Assembly (NCBI RefSeq): GCF_003149145.1
Contig: NZ_QGDQ01000009.1
Coordinates: 62,001 to 126,000 of the forward strand
Reading direction: 5' to 3'
From: Quadrisphaera granulorum
GTDB taxonomy: Bacteria > Actinomycetota > Actinomycetes > Actinomycetales > Quadrisphaeraceae
Length of the DNA stretch: 64,000 bases
Position 1 is the stretch's first letter; the number at the start of each line of letters is the position of its first letter. This document shows, piece after piece, positions 1 through 7,990 of the stretch. The position numbers and the translations under genes were made by a program. The notes under the pieces are model-generated. The model was not told the origin of the DNA and ran no database searches. It was given only the letters and a program-made list of their open reading frames with translations.

Positions 1-293
1 AGTGGTACTTCATCACCGGCGCTGACGCCCTCGCGCAGATGCTCACCTGGAAGGACGCCGAGCGCCTCGCCGAGCTCGCGAGCCTCGTCGGCGTGACTCG
101 CCCGGGCCACGACCTCGCCGTCCCCGCGGCGGGCTCCTTGCCCGCTGGCGCGGTGCACCTGCTGGAGGTGCCGGCACTGGCCATCTCCTCGACCGACTGC
201 CGCGACCGGGTGCGCCAGGGCCTGCCCGTCTGGTACCTCGTGCCGGACGGCGTCGTGCAGCACATCGCCAAGCACGGCCTCTACCTGTCCTAA
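1..293 (+). CDS. nadD: Nicotinate-nucleotide adenylyltransferase, C-terminal part
   Basis: The reading frame is open from the left edge (first whole codon at 3) and ends at TAA 291-293, so the start lies outside the window. The visible 96 residues begin [10 protein letters not shown], typical of the NadD core, and contain the [23 protein letters not shown] stretch that matches the family's conserved ISSTxIRxR...VxxYI segment before the C-terminal helix. NadD transfers AMP to nicotinate mononucleotide in cytoplasmic NAD synthesis. The next genes are rsfS and a histidine phosphatase, the usual actinobacterial order, which supports the call. The catalytic N-terminal (H/T)xGH motif is not visible because the gene is cut. 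Confidence 0.88.
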   Translation, partial: WYFITGADALAQMLTWKDAERLAELASLVGVTRPGHDLAVPAAGSLPAGAVHLLEVPALAISSTDCRDRVRQGLPVWYLVPDGVVQHIAKHGLYLS

Positions 294-338
294 GCCCGCG
301 GTCGGGTGCAGCGCCGGGTCCGTGCCATCCTTGGGAAG

Positions 339-749
339 GTGACTGCCACCCCCCGAGCCGTGGAGCTGGCCGTGGCGGCCGCTCGCGCGGCCTCCGAGAA
401 GGGCGCCACCGAGGTGCTCGCCCTGGACGTCAGCGAGCAGCTGGTGATCACGGACGTGTTCGTCCTGGCTGCCGCCGCCAACGACCGGCAGGTGCGTGCC
501 GTGGTCGACGCCATCGAGGACGCGCTGCACCAGCTCGGCTCCGACGTCGTCCGCCGCGAAGGCATGTCCGAGGCCCGCTGGGTGCTGCTGGACTTCTCCG
601 ACATCGTCGTGCACGTCCAGCTCGCGGAAGACCGGCAGTACTACGCCCTCGAGCGCCTCTGGAAGGACGGGCCCTCCATCGAGCTCCCGGAGGACGTCAC
701 CGGCCCTCGCAGCGCGTACGACAGCGGAACGGCCGGGATCGCCCGGTGA
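339..749 (+). CDS. rsfS: Ribosomal silencing factor RsfS (Iojap family)
   Basis: A 136-residue protein of the RsfS/Iojap/DUF143 family, which binds ribosomal protein uL14 on the large subunit and blocks subunit joining when nutrients are short. The family core is clear: ALDVSEQLVITDVFVLAAA near the N-terminus, then NDRQVRAVVDAIE and the segment WVLLDFSDIVVHVQ followed by YYALERLWKD. GTG 339 is preferred because homologues begin with a T-A-x-R-A-x-E-L-A helix; an in-frame GTG at 306 would add eleven residues. Neither start has a well-spaced ribosome binding site. The stop overlaps the next start in a GTGA, so translation of the two genes is probably coupled. Confidence 0.93.
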   Translation: MTATPRAVELAVAAARAASEKGATEVLALDVSEQLVITDVFVLAAAANDRQVRAVVDAIEDALHQLGSDVVRREGMSEARWVLLDFSDIVVHVQLAEDRQYYALERLWKDGPSIELPEDVTGPRSAYDSGTAGIAR

Positions 750-1456
750 GCGCGGCCGGCGGTGGCGCTTCGCGACTCGTGCTCTGGCGGCACGGACGGA
801 CGACCTCCAACGCCGAGGGCCGCTTCCAGGGGCAGCTCGACATCCCCCTCGACGAGGTGGGGCATGCCCAGGCCCGCGCCGCCGCCGAGCAGATCGCGGC
901 GATGCGCCCGGACCGGCTCGTCAGCTCCGACCTCTCCCGCGCCCGGGCCACTGCGGCGCACCTCGAGGAGCTGACGGACCTGCGTGCCGTGGAAGACCGG
1001 GCGCTGCGGGAGCTGCACGCCGGCGCCTGGCAGGGCCTGCTGCACCGCCAGATCGAGGACCACTGGCCCGAGGGGCACCGAGCGTGGCGCTCCGGTGAGG
1101 ACGTCAGGATCGGCGGGGGTGAGAAGCGCAGCGAGCTGGGCCGACGGGTCGCGGCGTCGCTGGAGCACCACGCGGCCCTGACCCGGGACGGCGGCCTGCT
1201 GGTGGCGGCCTCGCACAGCGGTGCCCTGCGTGCCGGTGTGCTGACGCTGCTCGGTCTGCCGCCGGAGGCGTGGGCCAACCTCGCCTCCATCGGCAACGGT
1301 CGCTGGGCCGTGGTGGAGCGCCGCTTCGGTCGATGGGTGCTGCGCGGGTACGACCTCGGCCCCCGTGGCGTGGGAGAGGCGCTGGAGGGTCGCACCAACG
1401 CCGACGGCGCCCTCTCCCGCTCCGAGGCGGAGCGGTCGGCGGGCGCCGTCGTCTGA
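746..1456 (+). CDS. Histidine phosphatase family protein (phosphoglycerate mutase-like)
   Basis: A 236-residue member of the histidine phosphatase superfamily. The catalytic signature LWRHGRTTSNAEGRFQG lies at the N-terminus (RHG near residues 15-17), DLSRARATAAHLEEL follows, and a second conserved His is in VAASHSGALRAGVL. Actinobacteria usually carry such a gene directly after rsfS; the substrate is not set by the sequence, and glucosyl-3-phosphoglycerate phosphatase or a broad phosphatase are as likely as a true mutase. GTG 746 overlaps the rsfS stop. The last 40 residues are rich in Arg, Ala and Glu and look disordered. Confidence 0.85.
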   Translation: MSAAGGGASRLVLWRHGRTTSNAEGRFQGQLDIPLDEVGHAQARAAAEQIAAMRPDRLVSSDLSRARATAAHLEELTDLRAVEDRALRELHAGAWQGLLHRQIEDHWPEGHRAWRSGEDVRIGGGEKRSELGRRVAASLEHHAALTRDGGLLVAASHSGALRAGVLTLLGLPPEAWANLASIGNGRWAVVERRFGRWVLRGYDLGPRGVGEALEGRTNADGALSRSEAERSAGAVV

Positions 1457-1471
1457 GCGGTTCCGGGGCAG

Positions 1472-1497
1472 TTCCCCCGAGGCAGTTCCCCGGGGGA
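1472..1497. terminator. Possible bidirectional hairpin between convergent genes
   Basis: The 54-base gap between the convergent phosphatase and dehydroquinate-synthase genes holds TCCCCC (1473-1478) facing GGGGGA (1492-1497) with a 13-base loop, and other G/C runs that allow alternative pairings. There is no T tract, as is common for high-GC actinobacterial terminators, so the call rests on location and stem alone. Confidence 0.3.
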
Positions 1498-1510
1498 GAC
1501 CCCGGGAGCG

Positions 1511-2626
1511 TCAGTTCTCGAGGATCTTCTCGGAGACCTTGATGCCCACGTGGCGGCCGGGCTCCCAGATGCCGCCGAGGAGCTTCTCGCCGGGTTTGAC
1601 CTGCGTGAGGTTGCGGACCTCGCCGCCATCGCCCATGACCCGCACGTGCCAGTCGTCCTGGAGGATGACGTTGACGAGCGAGCCGGAAGCCTCGTCGCGG
1701 GCTTCCAGCAGGCGCAGCGGGCGTAGCTCGATCTTCACGCGGCCCACGGAGGTGTCGCGGAAGCGACCGGCCGCGTTGACGCCCGAGACGGGCGCCCCTG
1801 CCCGCAGGTCGGTGATGTACGACGTCGTGGTGGGGGAGAAGACGTAGGAGTGCACCGCCCCGGCGTTGACCCGGAACGGGCGCAGGTCCATGTACGGCAG
1901 GTAGTGCACCTCGGCGCACACGAGGATGCCGCCCGAGGACGTCGATCCGATGATCATGCCTTCGTCGTCGTCGAAGAGCGTCGTGGTGTCGATGCAGCCG
2001 CGGTAGCCCATCCCGATCGGCCGTGAGCCCGTCACCGTGAGCGGCACCAGCGGCGCGGTCTGCTCGGCCTGGCGGGCCACCACCTGCGCGGCGACGTCGA
2101 GATCGACCAGGGAGGTGGCATCCACGAGCACCCCCGCCGGTCCGGACTCCAGCACCCCGGCCACCGTGGAGGTCTCCGAGCCGCTGGCGAGTGCCTTGAA
2201 CACCGCGGTGCGGGTGCCCTGGGCACGCGCGAGCAGCAGCTCCAGCGGGATGTTGGTCTCGTCGGTGAAGACCGAGAGGAGGACGTCGACGACGCCGCAC
2301 TGGTCGGCGGCCTCGTCCATGCTGGCGCCGTCGTCGATGAGGCAGCGCACGCCGAGCCTGCGGCCCTCGGCCAGGGACCGCGCCGCGGTCAACGACCGCA
2401 CCCCATCGGCGACGACGACGTCGACGGGCACGTCCGCCAGGTCCGCGCCGGACGAGGCCGGTCCGACCAGCACGGCCACGGCCAGCCGCTCGATCGGCTT
2501 CCAGCCGTCCAGCTGCTCGGGGCGCACGAGCACGGCGTCGACGGCGGCCGTGCGGACGTGGGCGAGGGCGGCGGCGAGGTGGTCGCCGGACAGGGCCGTG
2601 ACGTCGGCCCACAGCTCGGAGGTCAT
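1511..2626 (-). CDS. 3-dehydroquinate synthase II family protein (GriH/AroB'-like)
   Basis: A 371-residue protein of the type II dehydroquinate synthase family (archaeal AroB', Streptomyces GriH). Archaeal members convert 2-amino-3,7-dideoxyheptulosonate to 3-dehydroquinate with NAD; GriH converts a similar C7 precursor to 3-amino-4-hydroxybenzoate. Family landmarks are seen in the C-terminal half: GSRPIGMGYRGCIDTTTLF, MIIGSTSSGGILVCAEVHYLPYMDLRPFRVNAGAVHSY and the ending VSEKILEN. The start at 2626 follows AGGAG eight bases upstream; longer in-frame extensions read as arginine-rich noise. It lies 26 bases downstream of the aldolase gene on the same strand, and that pair is the functional unit. 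Which of the two products is made cannot be decided from sequence. Confidence 0.85.
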   Translation of the reverse strand: MTSELWADVTALSGDHLAAALAHVRTAAVDAVLVRPEQLDGWKPIERLAVAVLVGPASSGADLADVPVDVVVADGVRSLTAARSLAEGRRLGVRCLIDDGASMDEAADQCGVVDVLLSVFTDETNIPLELLLARAQGTRTAVFKALASGSETSTVAGVLESGPAGVLVDATSLVDLDVAAQVVARQAEQTAPLVPLTVTGSRPIGMGYRGCIDTTTLFDDDEGMIIGSTSSGGILVCAEVHYLPYMDLRPFRVNAGAVHSYVFSPTTTSYITDLRAGAPVSGVNAAGRFRDTSVGRVKIELRPLRLLEARDEASGSLVNVILQDDWHVRVMGDGGEVRNLTQVKPGEKLLGGIWEPGRHVGIKVSEKILEN

Positions 2627-2652
2627 GCGGGAGTTCTCCTGTTCAGGGAGCT

Positions 2653-3477
2653 TCAGGGGCGCGTGAGGTCGAACGACGAGGGCGTGGCCGTGCCGTGCCC
2701 ATCGGTGCTGGAGCCGGTGCAGTGCACGAGGTCGCGCAACGCGCGGGTGGCGGCGGCGGGGTCGGCGTGAGTGAACACCCAGCGGCCTACGCACAACCCC
2801 GCCACACCAGTCAGCAGCGTCTGCCGTGCGGTCTCGAGGAAGTCCTCGAAGGTGGCGCCCTGGCCGGTCTCACCGCCGGCGACGACGACGGGCACGCCGA
2901 TCATCGTGGCGAGCGCGTGGCTGGTCTCGAGGTCGGGGGAGGTCGCTTTGACGATGTCGGCGCCCATCTCCGCGGCCACGCGCGCGGCGTGCAGTGCCGC
3001 TGCCCCCGCCGACCGCGGTCCGCCCGGGCGGACGTAGGTCATGACGAGCAGGGGCATCCCGAACCGCTCGCAGTCGGAGGAGACGGCGCCGAGGTCTGCC
3101 AGGGCCGCCCTGTCATCGGCGGCACCGCACCCCAGGGTGACGTGCACGGAGATGGCGTCGGCCCCGAGCGCCACTGCCGACTCCACGCTGCACACCGCCG
3201 TCTTGACGTCACCCGCGGGGGAGAGGTTGGTGCTGCCCGACAGGTGCACCAGCAGCGCCGTGCGGCGCTGCACCGGGGCGTGGCGCTTGGCGGTGCCGCG
3301 GTGCACCACCACGCCGTCCGCGCCGCCGTCGGCGACAGCCCGCAGCAGCGGTGCCATGTCTCCGAGCCCGGAGTCGAACCCCGTGGTCACCCCGTGGTCG
3401 GCGGCCACGAGAAACGTGCGTCCGTCGGGGCCGAACAAGCGGCCCAGCCGACGGTCCTTGCCGGAGATGATCGTCAT
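2653..3477 (-). CDS. DhnA-type class I aldolase (GriI / ADH synthase-like)
   Basis: A 274-residue TIM-barrel aldolase related to 2-amino-3,7-dideoxy-D-threo-hept-6-ulosonate synthase and to GriI, which joins aspartate semialdehyde to a dihydroxyacetone-phosphate-derived unit through a lysine Schiff base. Visible landmarks are LVAADHGVTTG near residue 27, MTYVRPGGPRSAG where the family usually has an M-Y-P-R-G motif, and the Schiff-base segment GADIVKATSPD. The late GGETGQGATFEDFLE and GVAGLCVGRWVF stretches match the phosphate-binding loops. The start at 3477 gives a normal length; upstream in-frame ATGs run into the tRNA gene and are rejected. It is the first gene of the operon with the dehydroquinate-synthase-like gene. 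Confidence 0.82.
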   Translation of the reverse strand: MTIISGKDRRLGRLFGPDGRTFLVAADHGVTTGFDSGLGDMAPLLRAVADGGADGVVVHRGTAKRHAPVQRRTALLVHLSGSTNLSPAGDVKTAVCSVESAVALGADAISVHVTLGCGAADDRAALADLGAVSSDCERFGMPLLVMTYVRPGGPRSAGAAALHAARVAAEMGADIVKATSPDLETSHALATMIGVPVVVAGGETGQGATFEDFLETARQTLLTGVAGLCVGRWVFTHADPAAATRALRDLVHCTGSSTDGHGTATPSSFDLTRP

Positions 3478-3685
3478 GGAGCGGTCCCCCCTGGGACGTG
3501 CGCGGACATCGGCCGACGTGCGAGCACCACCGTGCACCCTCACCCCGGTTGCTGGAGCAAACCTGTGGCGATCCGACGCGCCGGGCAAGCCAGCACCCCC
3601 CATCCGGAGGTACCGGTCGGGACGCGCTACAGTTGCTCCCACGTCCTGAGCGGCGGGTTCCTTCGGGAAGCCCGCGTGACGGTAC

Positions 3686-3760
<75 letters not shown>

Positions 3761-3770
3761 CACGAAACAT

Positions 3771-3812
3771 CATGAGCGCCGATCCGCCCGACCGGGCAGG
3801 TCGGCGCTCATG
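3771..3812 (+). terminator. Hairpin terminator after tRNA-Ala
   Basis: CATGAGCGCCGA (3771-3782) and TCGGCGCTCATG (3801-3812) form a perfect 12-bp stem, and inside it GCCCG and CGGGC can pair further. CGTTTC follows. The element starts 12 bases after the tRNA and ends just before the convergent pseudogene, so it could stop transcription from both sides. Confidence 0.6.
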
Positions 3813-3834
3813 CGTTTCCGAAGGTGTGCGGGCG

Positions 3835-4848
3835 TCAGCGGTGGACGCTGGACATGTCCGGAGACCGGTCCCCGGCGGCGATGCCCACCGGCAGCACGGC
3901 GTCGAGGCGAGCGAGATCTTCCGGGGCGAGGCTGATCTCCGTCGAGGCCAGGTTCTGGGCGAGGTACGTGCGCCGCTTGGTGCCGGGGATGGGGACGACG
4001 TCGTCGCCCTGCGCCAGTAGCCAGGCGAGGGCAATCTGTCCCGCGGTCACGCCGCGCTCGGCCGCGAGGGAACGCACCTCGTCAACCAGGCGCAGGTTCC
4101 GCTGCAGGTTCTCGCCCAGGAAGCGGGGGTTGTGGCGGCGGAAGTCGTCGTCGGCAAAGTCGTCGAGGCTGCGGATCGTCCCCGAGAGGAACCCGCGTCC
4201 CAGGCGAGTACGGCACGAAGCCGATTCCGAGCTCGCGGGTGGTCGCGAGGACCCCGTTCTCCTCGAGGTCCCGCGTCCACAGCGACCACTCCGTCTGCAC
4301 CGCGGTGACCGGGTGGGTGGCGTAGGCACGGCGGATCGTGGCGGGTGCTGCTTCGCTGATGCCGAGGTGGGTCACCAGGCCTGCGGTGACGAGCTCGCCC
4401 ATCGCGCCCCACGTCTCTTCCATGGGGACGTCCGGGTCGACGCGGTGCTGGTAGTAGAGGTCGATGTGCTCGACGCCGAGGCGGGTCAGGCTCTCTTCGC
4501 GCTCCGTGCGCACGTACTCGGGGCGACCGTTGATGCGGCGGGTGCCGTCGGGCAGGCGCTCGTTGCCGAACTTGGTAGCCAGCACCACTTCGTCGCGGCG
4601 GGAGGCGATGGCGTGCCCGATGAGGCGCTCGTTGGTGAAGGGGCCGTACATGTCGGCGGTGTCCAGGAGCGTGCCGCCCGCGTCGAGGAAGGCGGCGATC
4701 GTGGCGAGGGACTCCTGTCATCGCCGGATCCATAGAACTCGTTCATGCCCATACAGCCCAGGCCAAGGGCAGAGACGGTGAGCGTGCTCCCGGAGCAGGC
4801 AGAGCCAAGAGTTCGGGTGGGCAACGGAGTGGTGTGCAGGTTCGTCAT
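3835..4848 (-). pseudogene. Aldo/keto reductase pseudogene (two frameshifts)
   Basis: Three overlapping frames on the minus strand together give one aldo/keto reductase of normal length (about 335 residues). The N-terminal part (from ATG 4848) reads [22 protein letters not shown]; the frame is lost near 4715, after which [20 protein letters not shown] should follow but only does so in another frame. The middle part has [29 protein letters not shown] and the [12 protein letters not shown] motif. A second break near 4200 falls in what should be [13 protein letters not shown] and looks like loss of two bases. The last part ends with [31 protein letters not shown]. The catalytic Asp, Tyr and Lys regions survive, which suggests recent decay or two sequencing errors. 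A MerR-type operator lies just upstream. Confidence 0.85.
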
Positions 4849-4863
4849 GCCTCGACCCTCGAC

Positions 4864-4881
4864 CTTCGAGTGCACTCGAAG
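4864..4881 (-). promoter_or_regulatory. MerR-type palindromic operator upstream of the reductase pseudogene
   Basis: CTTCGAGTGCACTCGAAG is a perfect 18-bp palindrome, 16 to 33 bases upstream of the reductase start. Spacing, length and the central AGTGCACT are like the operators of MerR-family activators (AdhR/NmlR group), which sit between -35 and -10 boxes of aldo/keto and aldehyde reductase genes. On the minus strand the adjoining hexamers are CTCGAC and AGGGTC, poor -35 and -10 boxes, in keeping with decay. No MerR gene is in the window. Confidence 0.6.
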
Positions 4882-5024
4882 TCGAGTGCTCCCCCGAGCG
4901 GCATCGCTCGCCTTCCTGGCCGCCGCGATCTCTGCCAGGCTTCGGGGGCGTGAGCTTCGACGGCACCATCAGGTCGAGGGAGAGCACGTCAGCGCGAGCG
5001 TTCGGCGGTGGCCGCGGAGTCACC

Positions 5025-5364
5025 GTGCGAGCCCGGCTTCGCAGGTCGGTGCTCTTCACCTCGGTCGTCGTCGTGGCCAGCCATGTCAACTACATCGCTG
5101 GTACGCCCGCTGCCGGGGCCAGCTGGAGAGACGGCGAGCTGGTCTACGGCGTCGAGACGGTCGAACCCATCGGTCGCCAGCCGGCGAGACTGGCCGATGT
5201 CGCGACCTTCGTCGCGTCGCTCTCCGTGTTGCTCGTCATGTGGGAGGGACGGCTTCCGGGTGTGGTTCCTGGACTCATCCATGAGCGCCTGGACGAGGGG
5301 ACAGCGGGGAGGCTGCGGCTACCCATCGGCCGGCGCTGTTGCCCAACCAGAAGGGAGCGGATGG
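5025..5364 (+). other. Weak open frame in the 4849-5364 gap, possible small membrane protein
   Basis: The 515-base gap between the reductase pseudogene and the kinase gene holds one frame that could code: from GTG 5025 it reads VRARLRRSVLFTSVVVVASH, a plausible membrane segment, and later ARLADVATFVASLSVLLVMW, a second one. The frame runs past the kinase start without a clear end, its codon use is less GC-biased than its neighbours, and no family is recognised. It may be a remnant of a two-helix membrane protein or not a gene at all. Confidence 0.2.
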
Positions 5365-6288
5365 ATGATCGAGGTGCGGCCGACAGTGGCGATCCGGCGC
5401 CTAGAGTGGGTTTTGGAAGGGCTCGACAGCAAGCCTGGTTGGGGTGCCGACGCTGCCGTCGTGATGGCTCCCGCCTTCGCCGATGTCGTGCCGCCGGAGA
5501 TGTTCGTCAACGCCTACCAGCGGCGCGCCGAGCGCTTCGCCCCGGTCACCGTCGTTGCTCTGGAGGCTGACGGCGATTACAGCGCACGGGCCAGCGTGGC
5601 CGACGTGGAGGGTGCGATCTCGGTTGTGCACTGTCACGTCGAGGAAGCCGAACCGCACCGGATCACCCGTACGTGGATGCTCGGATATGTCCCCGACGGC
5701 CTCACGGATCGGCTTCCGGTCGTCTTTGGCGTCGATGATGTCCCGAGTGCGCGTGCCGTCGACGGTGGCTCCCGCCTGGTGGTGATGACCGGGGTGCCCG
5801 GCAGTGGCAAGAGCACCATCGCCGACGAGGTGGGGCGCGTCCTGGGTGACCCGGTCTTCGCGATGGACTGGCTGCTTGGCGCCTTGACGCCGTTCGGCGG
5901 TCACCACCTGAAGCACACCGGCGAGATTGCGGACGAGCTGCTGACCACGCTGGCCTTCCGGCAGCTGGTTGCCGGGCAGTCCTCGATCTTGGACGCCCCC
6001 GCCGAGGACGCCGCCACACGGGAGCGCTGGATCAGCATGGCGAAGGCGGCCGGAGCCCGGCTGCGCGTCGTGCACTGCGTGTGCACCGACCTCGAACTGC
6101 ACCGCTCCAGGGTTGAGGGACGTCGACGAGGCATCCCCGGTTGGTACGACGCCGGGGACTGGGGTGATGTGACGACGCGCATGGCCGCCTTCACCCCATG
6201 GCCCGCCGCCACGCTCACCCTGGACACGAGCCGGCCGCTGGCAGACTGCGTCGCTGACGCCGTCGCGTTCATCACCCGAGGCACGTAG
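5365..6288 (+). CDS. P-loop kinase with an LpqF/ORF12-like N-terminal domain
   Basis: A 307-residue protein in two parts. Residues about 135-307 are an AAA_33-type P-loop kinase: VVMTGVPGSGKSTIADEVG is the Walker A loop, FAMDWLLGAL gives a likely base, SILDAPAEDAATRERW resembles the strand-3 region, and RRRGIPGWYD the lid. Residues about 5-110 (IRRLEWVLEGL, MAPAFADVVPPEMFVNAYQR, then a beta-rich part ending EPHRITRTWMLGY) resemble the cystatin-like domain in front of LpqF/ORF12 serine hydrolases; this is recognition by eye. ATG 5365 follows AAGGGAG at good spacing. Substrate unknown. It stands alone between two decayed promoter copies. Confidence 0.65.
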   Translation: MIEVRPTVAIRRLEWVLEGLDSKPGWGADAAVVMAPAFADVVPPEMFVNAYQRRAERFAPVTVVALEADGDYSARASVADVEGAISVVHCHVEEAEPHRITRTWMLGYVPDGLTDRLPVVFGVDDVPSARAVDGGSRLVVMTGVPGSGKSTIADEVGRVLGDPVFAMDWLLGALTPFGGHHLKHTGEIADELLTTLAFRQLVAGQSSILDAPAEDAATRERWISMAKAAGARLRVVHCVCTDLELHRSRVEGRRRGIPGWYDAGDWGDVTTRMAAFTPWPAATLTLDTSRPLADCVADAVAFITRGT

Positions 6289-6319
6289 ACGTGTAAGCCC
6301 GGCGCGACCGCCGGGTCGC

Positions 6320-6500
6320 CTACAGCCTGACCCCTCGCCAACTGCCTTCGGCCCGGCCGGAGCGTGAGGTCCCCAGCGCCTTCTGCCAGCAGCTAGGAGA
6401 GTCCCTGCTTGCCATAGCGGGCTTGGGCGACCCAGAAGACCAGCTTGCGAGGTCGGTCATGCCCTGACCCTCGACCTTCGATCGCACTCGACGTCAAGCG
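6320..6500 (-). other. Second MerR-type promoter copy with a reductase-like remnant
   Basis: Bases 6455-6497 repeat 4841-4884 with few changes (start codon context, CCCTCGACCTTCGA, and a damaged palindrome CTTCGATCGCACTCGACG). On the minus strand an intact TTGACG -35-like box lies at 6492-6497. The ATG at 6458-6460 opens only a 46-residue frame without known motifs. One base out of phase, the DNA encodes RYGKQGLS, like the N-terminus of aldo/keto reductases (LGKQGLTVSALGLG), followed by a stop. It is best read as the promoter and first codons of a lost second reductase gene. Confidence 0.4.
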
Positions 6501-7178
6501 TCAGCCGGGCAGAGGGGTCATGTCCCAGGTGTCTTCGTTGCGAACGTAGGAGAGCCTCCGGCTCGCGGCGGCGGGGTTGGACACCCAGAAGGTCAGCCGG
6601 TGGGGTGTCACGGCGAAGCCCGCCCACGAGTCGGGGGGCGTGAACGCGGGCGCGTCTGGTCCGCCGTGGGCCTCGAGGAACGCTGCCCACCGGGCTCGCC
6701 GCTCCCCGAGGGGCAGGCTCGCGAAGTCCGGTGTGTTCTGCCAGGCCAGCTGCTGCAGGTACGGCGACCGCAGCCGGTACGCCGCGTCGGCCTCCTCCTG
6801 GTTGCAACGGGCGGCGGTGCCGTGGACGACGAGCTGCCGCGTGAACCCGGGCCAGAGCAGCGTCAGCGCGACCCGGGGGTCCCGCGCCAGCTCGGCCGCC
6901 TTGGCGCTCTGCGCGTCGGTGTGGAAGTGGAATCGCTGACCGTCGAAGTCGCTGAGCATCGTCGTGCGAGCGTCGGGGGCTCCGTCGAGGCCGGTCGTCG
7001 AGACGGTCATGAGCATCCGGTCCTCGCCGGGCCCCGGCAGCCAGGCCGCGGCCAGCGCGAGGGGGTCCAACCACGGGGTGTCGGACTGGACGGGATCGGT
7101 GTCGTGGTCGATGACGGGCACCGGCAGGACGCCGACGACGACGGGTGCCAGCGGAGAGCTGGGCTCGGGAGGCGTCAC
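6501..7178 (-). CDS. Pyridoxamine 5'-phosphate oxidase-like flavoprotein
   Basis: A 225-residue protein with the split-barrel FMN fold of the PdxH family: PDARTTMLSDFDGQRFHFHTDAQSAKAAELARDPRVALTLLW covers the usual R-x-V-L-K...F-Y-T-N...S-x-K...L-x-x-N-P segment, RQLVVHGTAARC follows, and a C-terminal SYVRNEDTWDMTPLPG stands where PdxH has its R-L-H-D-R tail. That tail is altered (no R-L-H), so true pyridoxine oxidase activity is doubtful and an FMN-dependent oxidoreductase role in the local pathway is plausible. GTG 7178 overlaps the stop of the creatininase-like gene (GTGA), making it the last gene of a three-gene operon. Confidence 0.75.
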   Translation of the reverse strand: MTPPEPSSPLAPVVVGVLPVPVIDHDTDPVQSDTPWLDPLALAAAWLPGPGEDRMLMTVSTTGLDGAPDARTTMLSDFDGQRFHFHTDAQSAKAAELARDPRVALTLLWPGFTRQLVVHGTAARCNQEEADAAYRLRSPYLQQLAWQNTPDFASLPLGERRARWAAFLEAHGGPDAPAFTPPDSWAGFAVTPHRLTFWVSNPAAASRRLSYVRNEDTWDMTPLPG

Positions 7179-7990
7179 CCGAACACGAACCCTTCGATCT
7201 CGGCCAGCGCCTCGCACACGAAGTCGACGCCCCGGGCGAACAGCTCCGCCCCGTACTCGGCGTTGGCGCCGGTCGCGTCACCGATGACCCCTTCGGGGCC
7301 GAAGTCGTCGCTGGTCCACCCGAACATCACGGGCTTGCCGTTGAAACCGATGTGCTTGAGCCCCGCGATGTGCTCCGGCACGTTGCGCGCCGGCATCTCC
7401 GGAGCGACGAGGTGCGGCGCCAGGTGCATGACCACCGACGTTTCCGCGAACCCCCCGTGGATGCCCTGACCCCTCTCGTCAGGACGGCCGTCGAGCCCGT
7501 CACCGGGGCCGCCGACGCCGGCGGGCATCGAGAAGGTCCGCAGGCCGAAGCGCCGCCGCAGCTCACGGTTGGCCCACCCGAGGAGCATGACGTTGCCGCC
7601 GTGCCCGTTGATGAAGACCACCGTGCGCGCGGGTGTCGCCGCGATGGAGCGGCCCAGGTCGATCAGGACGTCGAGGACCGTCGTCCCCTCCAGCCACAGC
7701 GTGCCGGGCGCCCAGTGGTGCTCGTCGGACTTCGCACAGGTGATGGTCGGCAGGAGCCAGGCGTCGATGCCCTGCGCGGCCACGCGCTCGACCGCCGCCG
7801 TCGCCACCGCTTCGGCCACCAGGGCGTCGGTGCGCAGGGGCAGGTGCGGCCCGTGGTGCTCGATCGCCCCGATCGGCACCACGGCGATCGACCGCTCGGT
7901 CAGGAGCGAGGTGAGCGCGGGACCGGACAGGTCCGCCCAGAGACGCGACGCGGGGGCGAACGGGCGGGCCGTCACCGGACTGTTCGTCAT
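7175..7990 (-). CDS. Creatininase family amidohydrolase
   Basis: A 271-residue member of the creatininase/creatinine amidohydrolase family, metal-dependent enzymes that open cyclic amides or remove amide-linked groups. The metal-binding signature VVPIGAIEHHGPHLPLRTDAL is near residue 40 (Glu, His, Asp ligands), VFINGHGGNVMLL carries the second His region, and HGGFAETSVVMHLAPHLV the late Glu. Members act on creatinine, in riboflavin/F420 precursor hydrolysis and in mycofactocin maturation; none of the partner genes for the latter two are here. Start ATG 7990 overlaps the stop of the FAD oxidase gene, and the stop overlaps the flavoprotein start, so the three genes are tightly coupled. Confidence 0.85.
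   Translation of the reverse strand: MTNSPVTARPFAPASRLWADLSGPALTSLLTERSIAVVPIGAIEHHGPHLPLRTDALVAEAVATAAVERVAAQGIDAWLLPTITCAKSDEHHWAPGTLWLEGTTVLDVLIDLGRSIAATPARTVVFINGHGGNVMLLGWANRELRRRFGLRTFSMPAGVGGPGDGLDGRPDERGQGIHGGFAETSVVMHLAPHLVAPEMPARNVPEHIAGLKHIGFNGKPVMFGWTSDDFGPEGVIGDATGANAEYGAELFARGVDFVCEALAEIEGFVFG

Noticed and set aside
7175-7990. Creatininase-like protein as MftE of mycofactocin synthesis
   Set aside because: No MftA precursor, MftC radical SAM or other mft gene is nearby.
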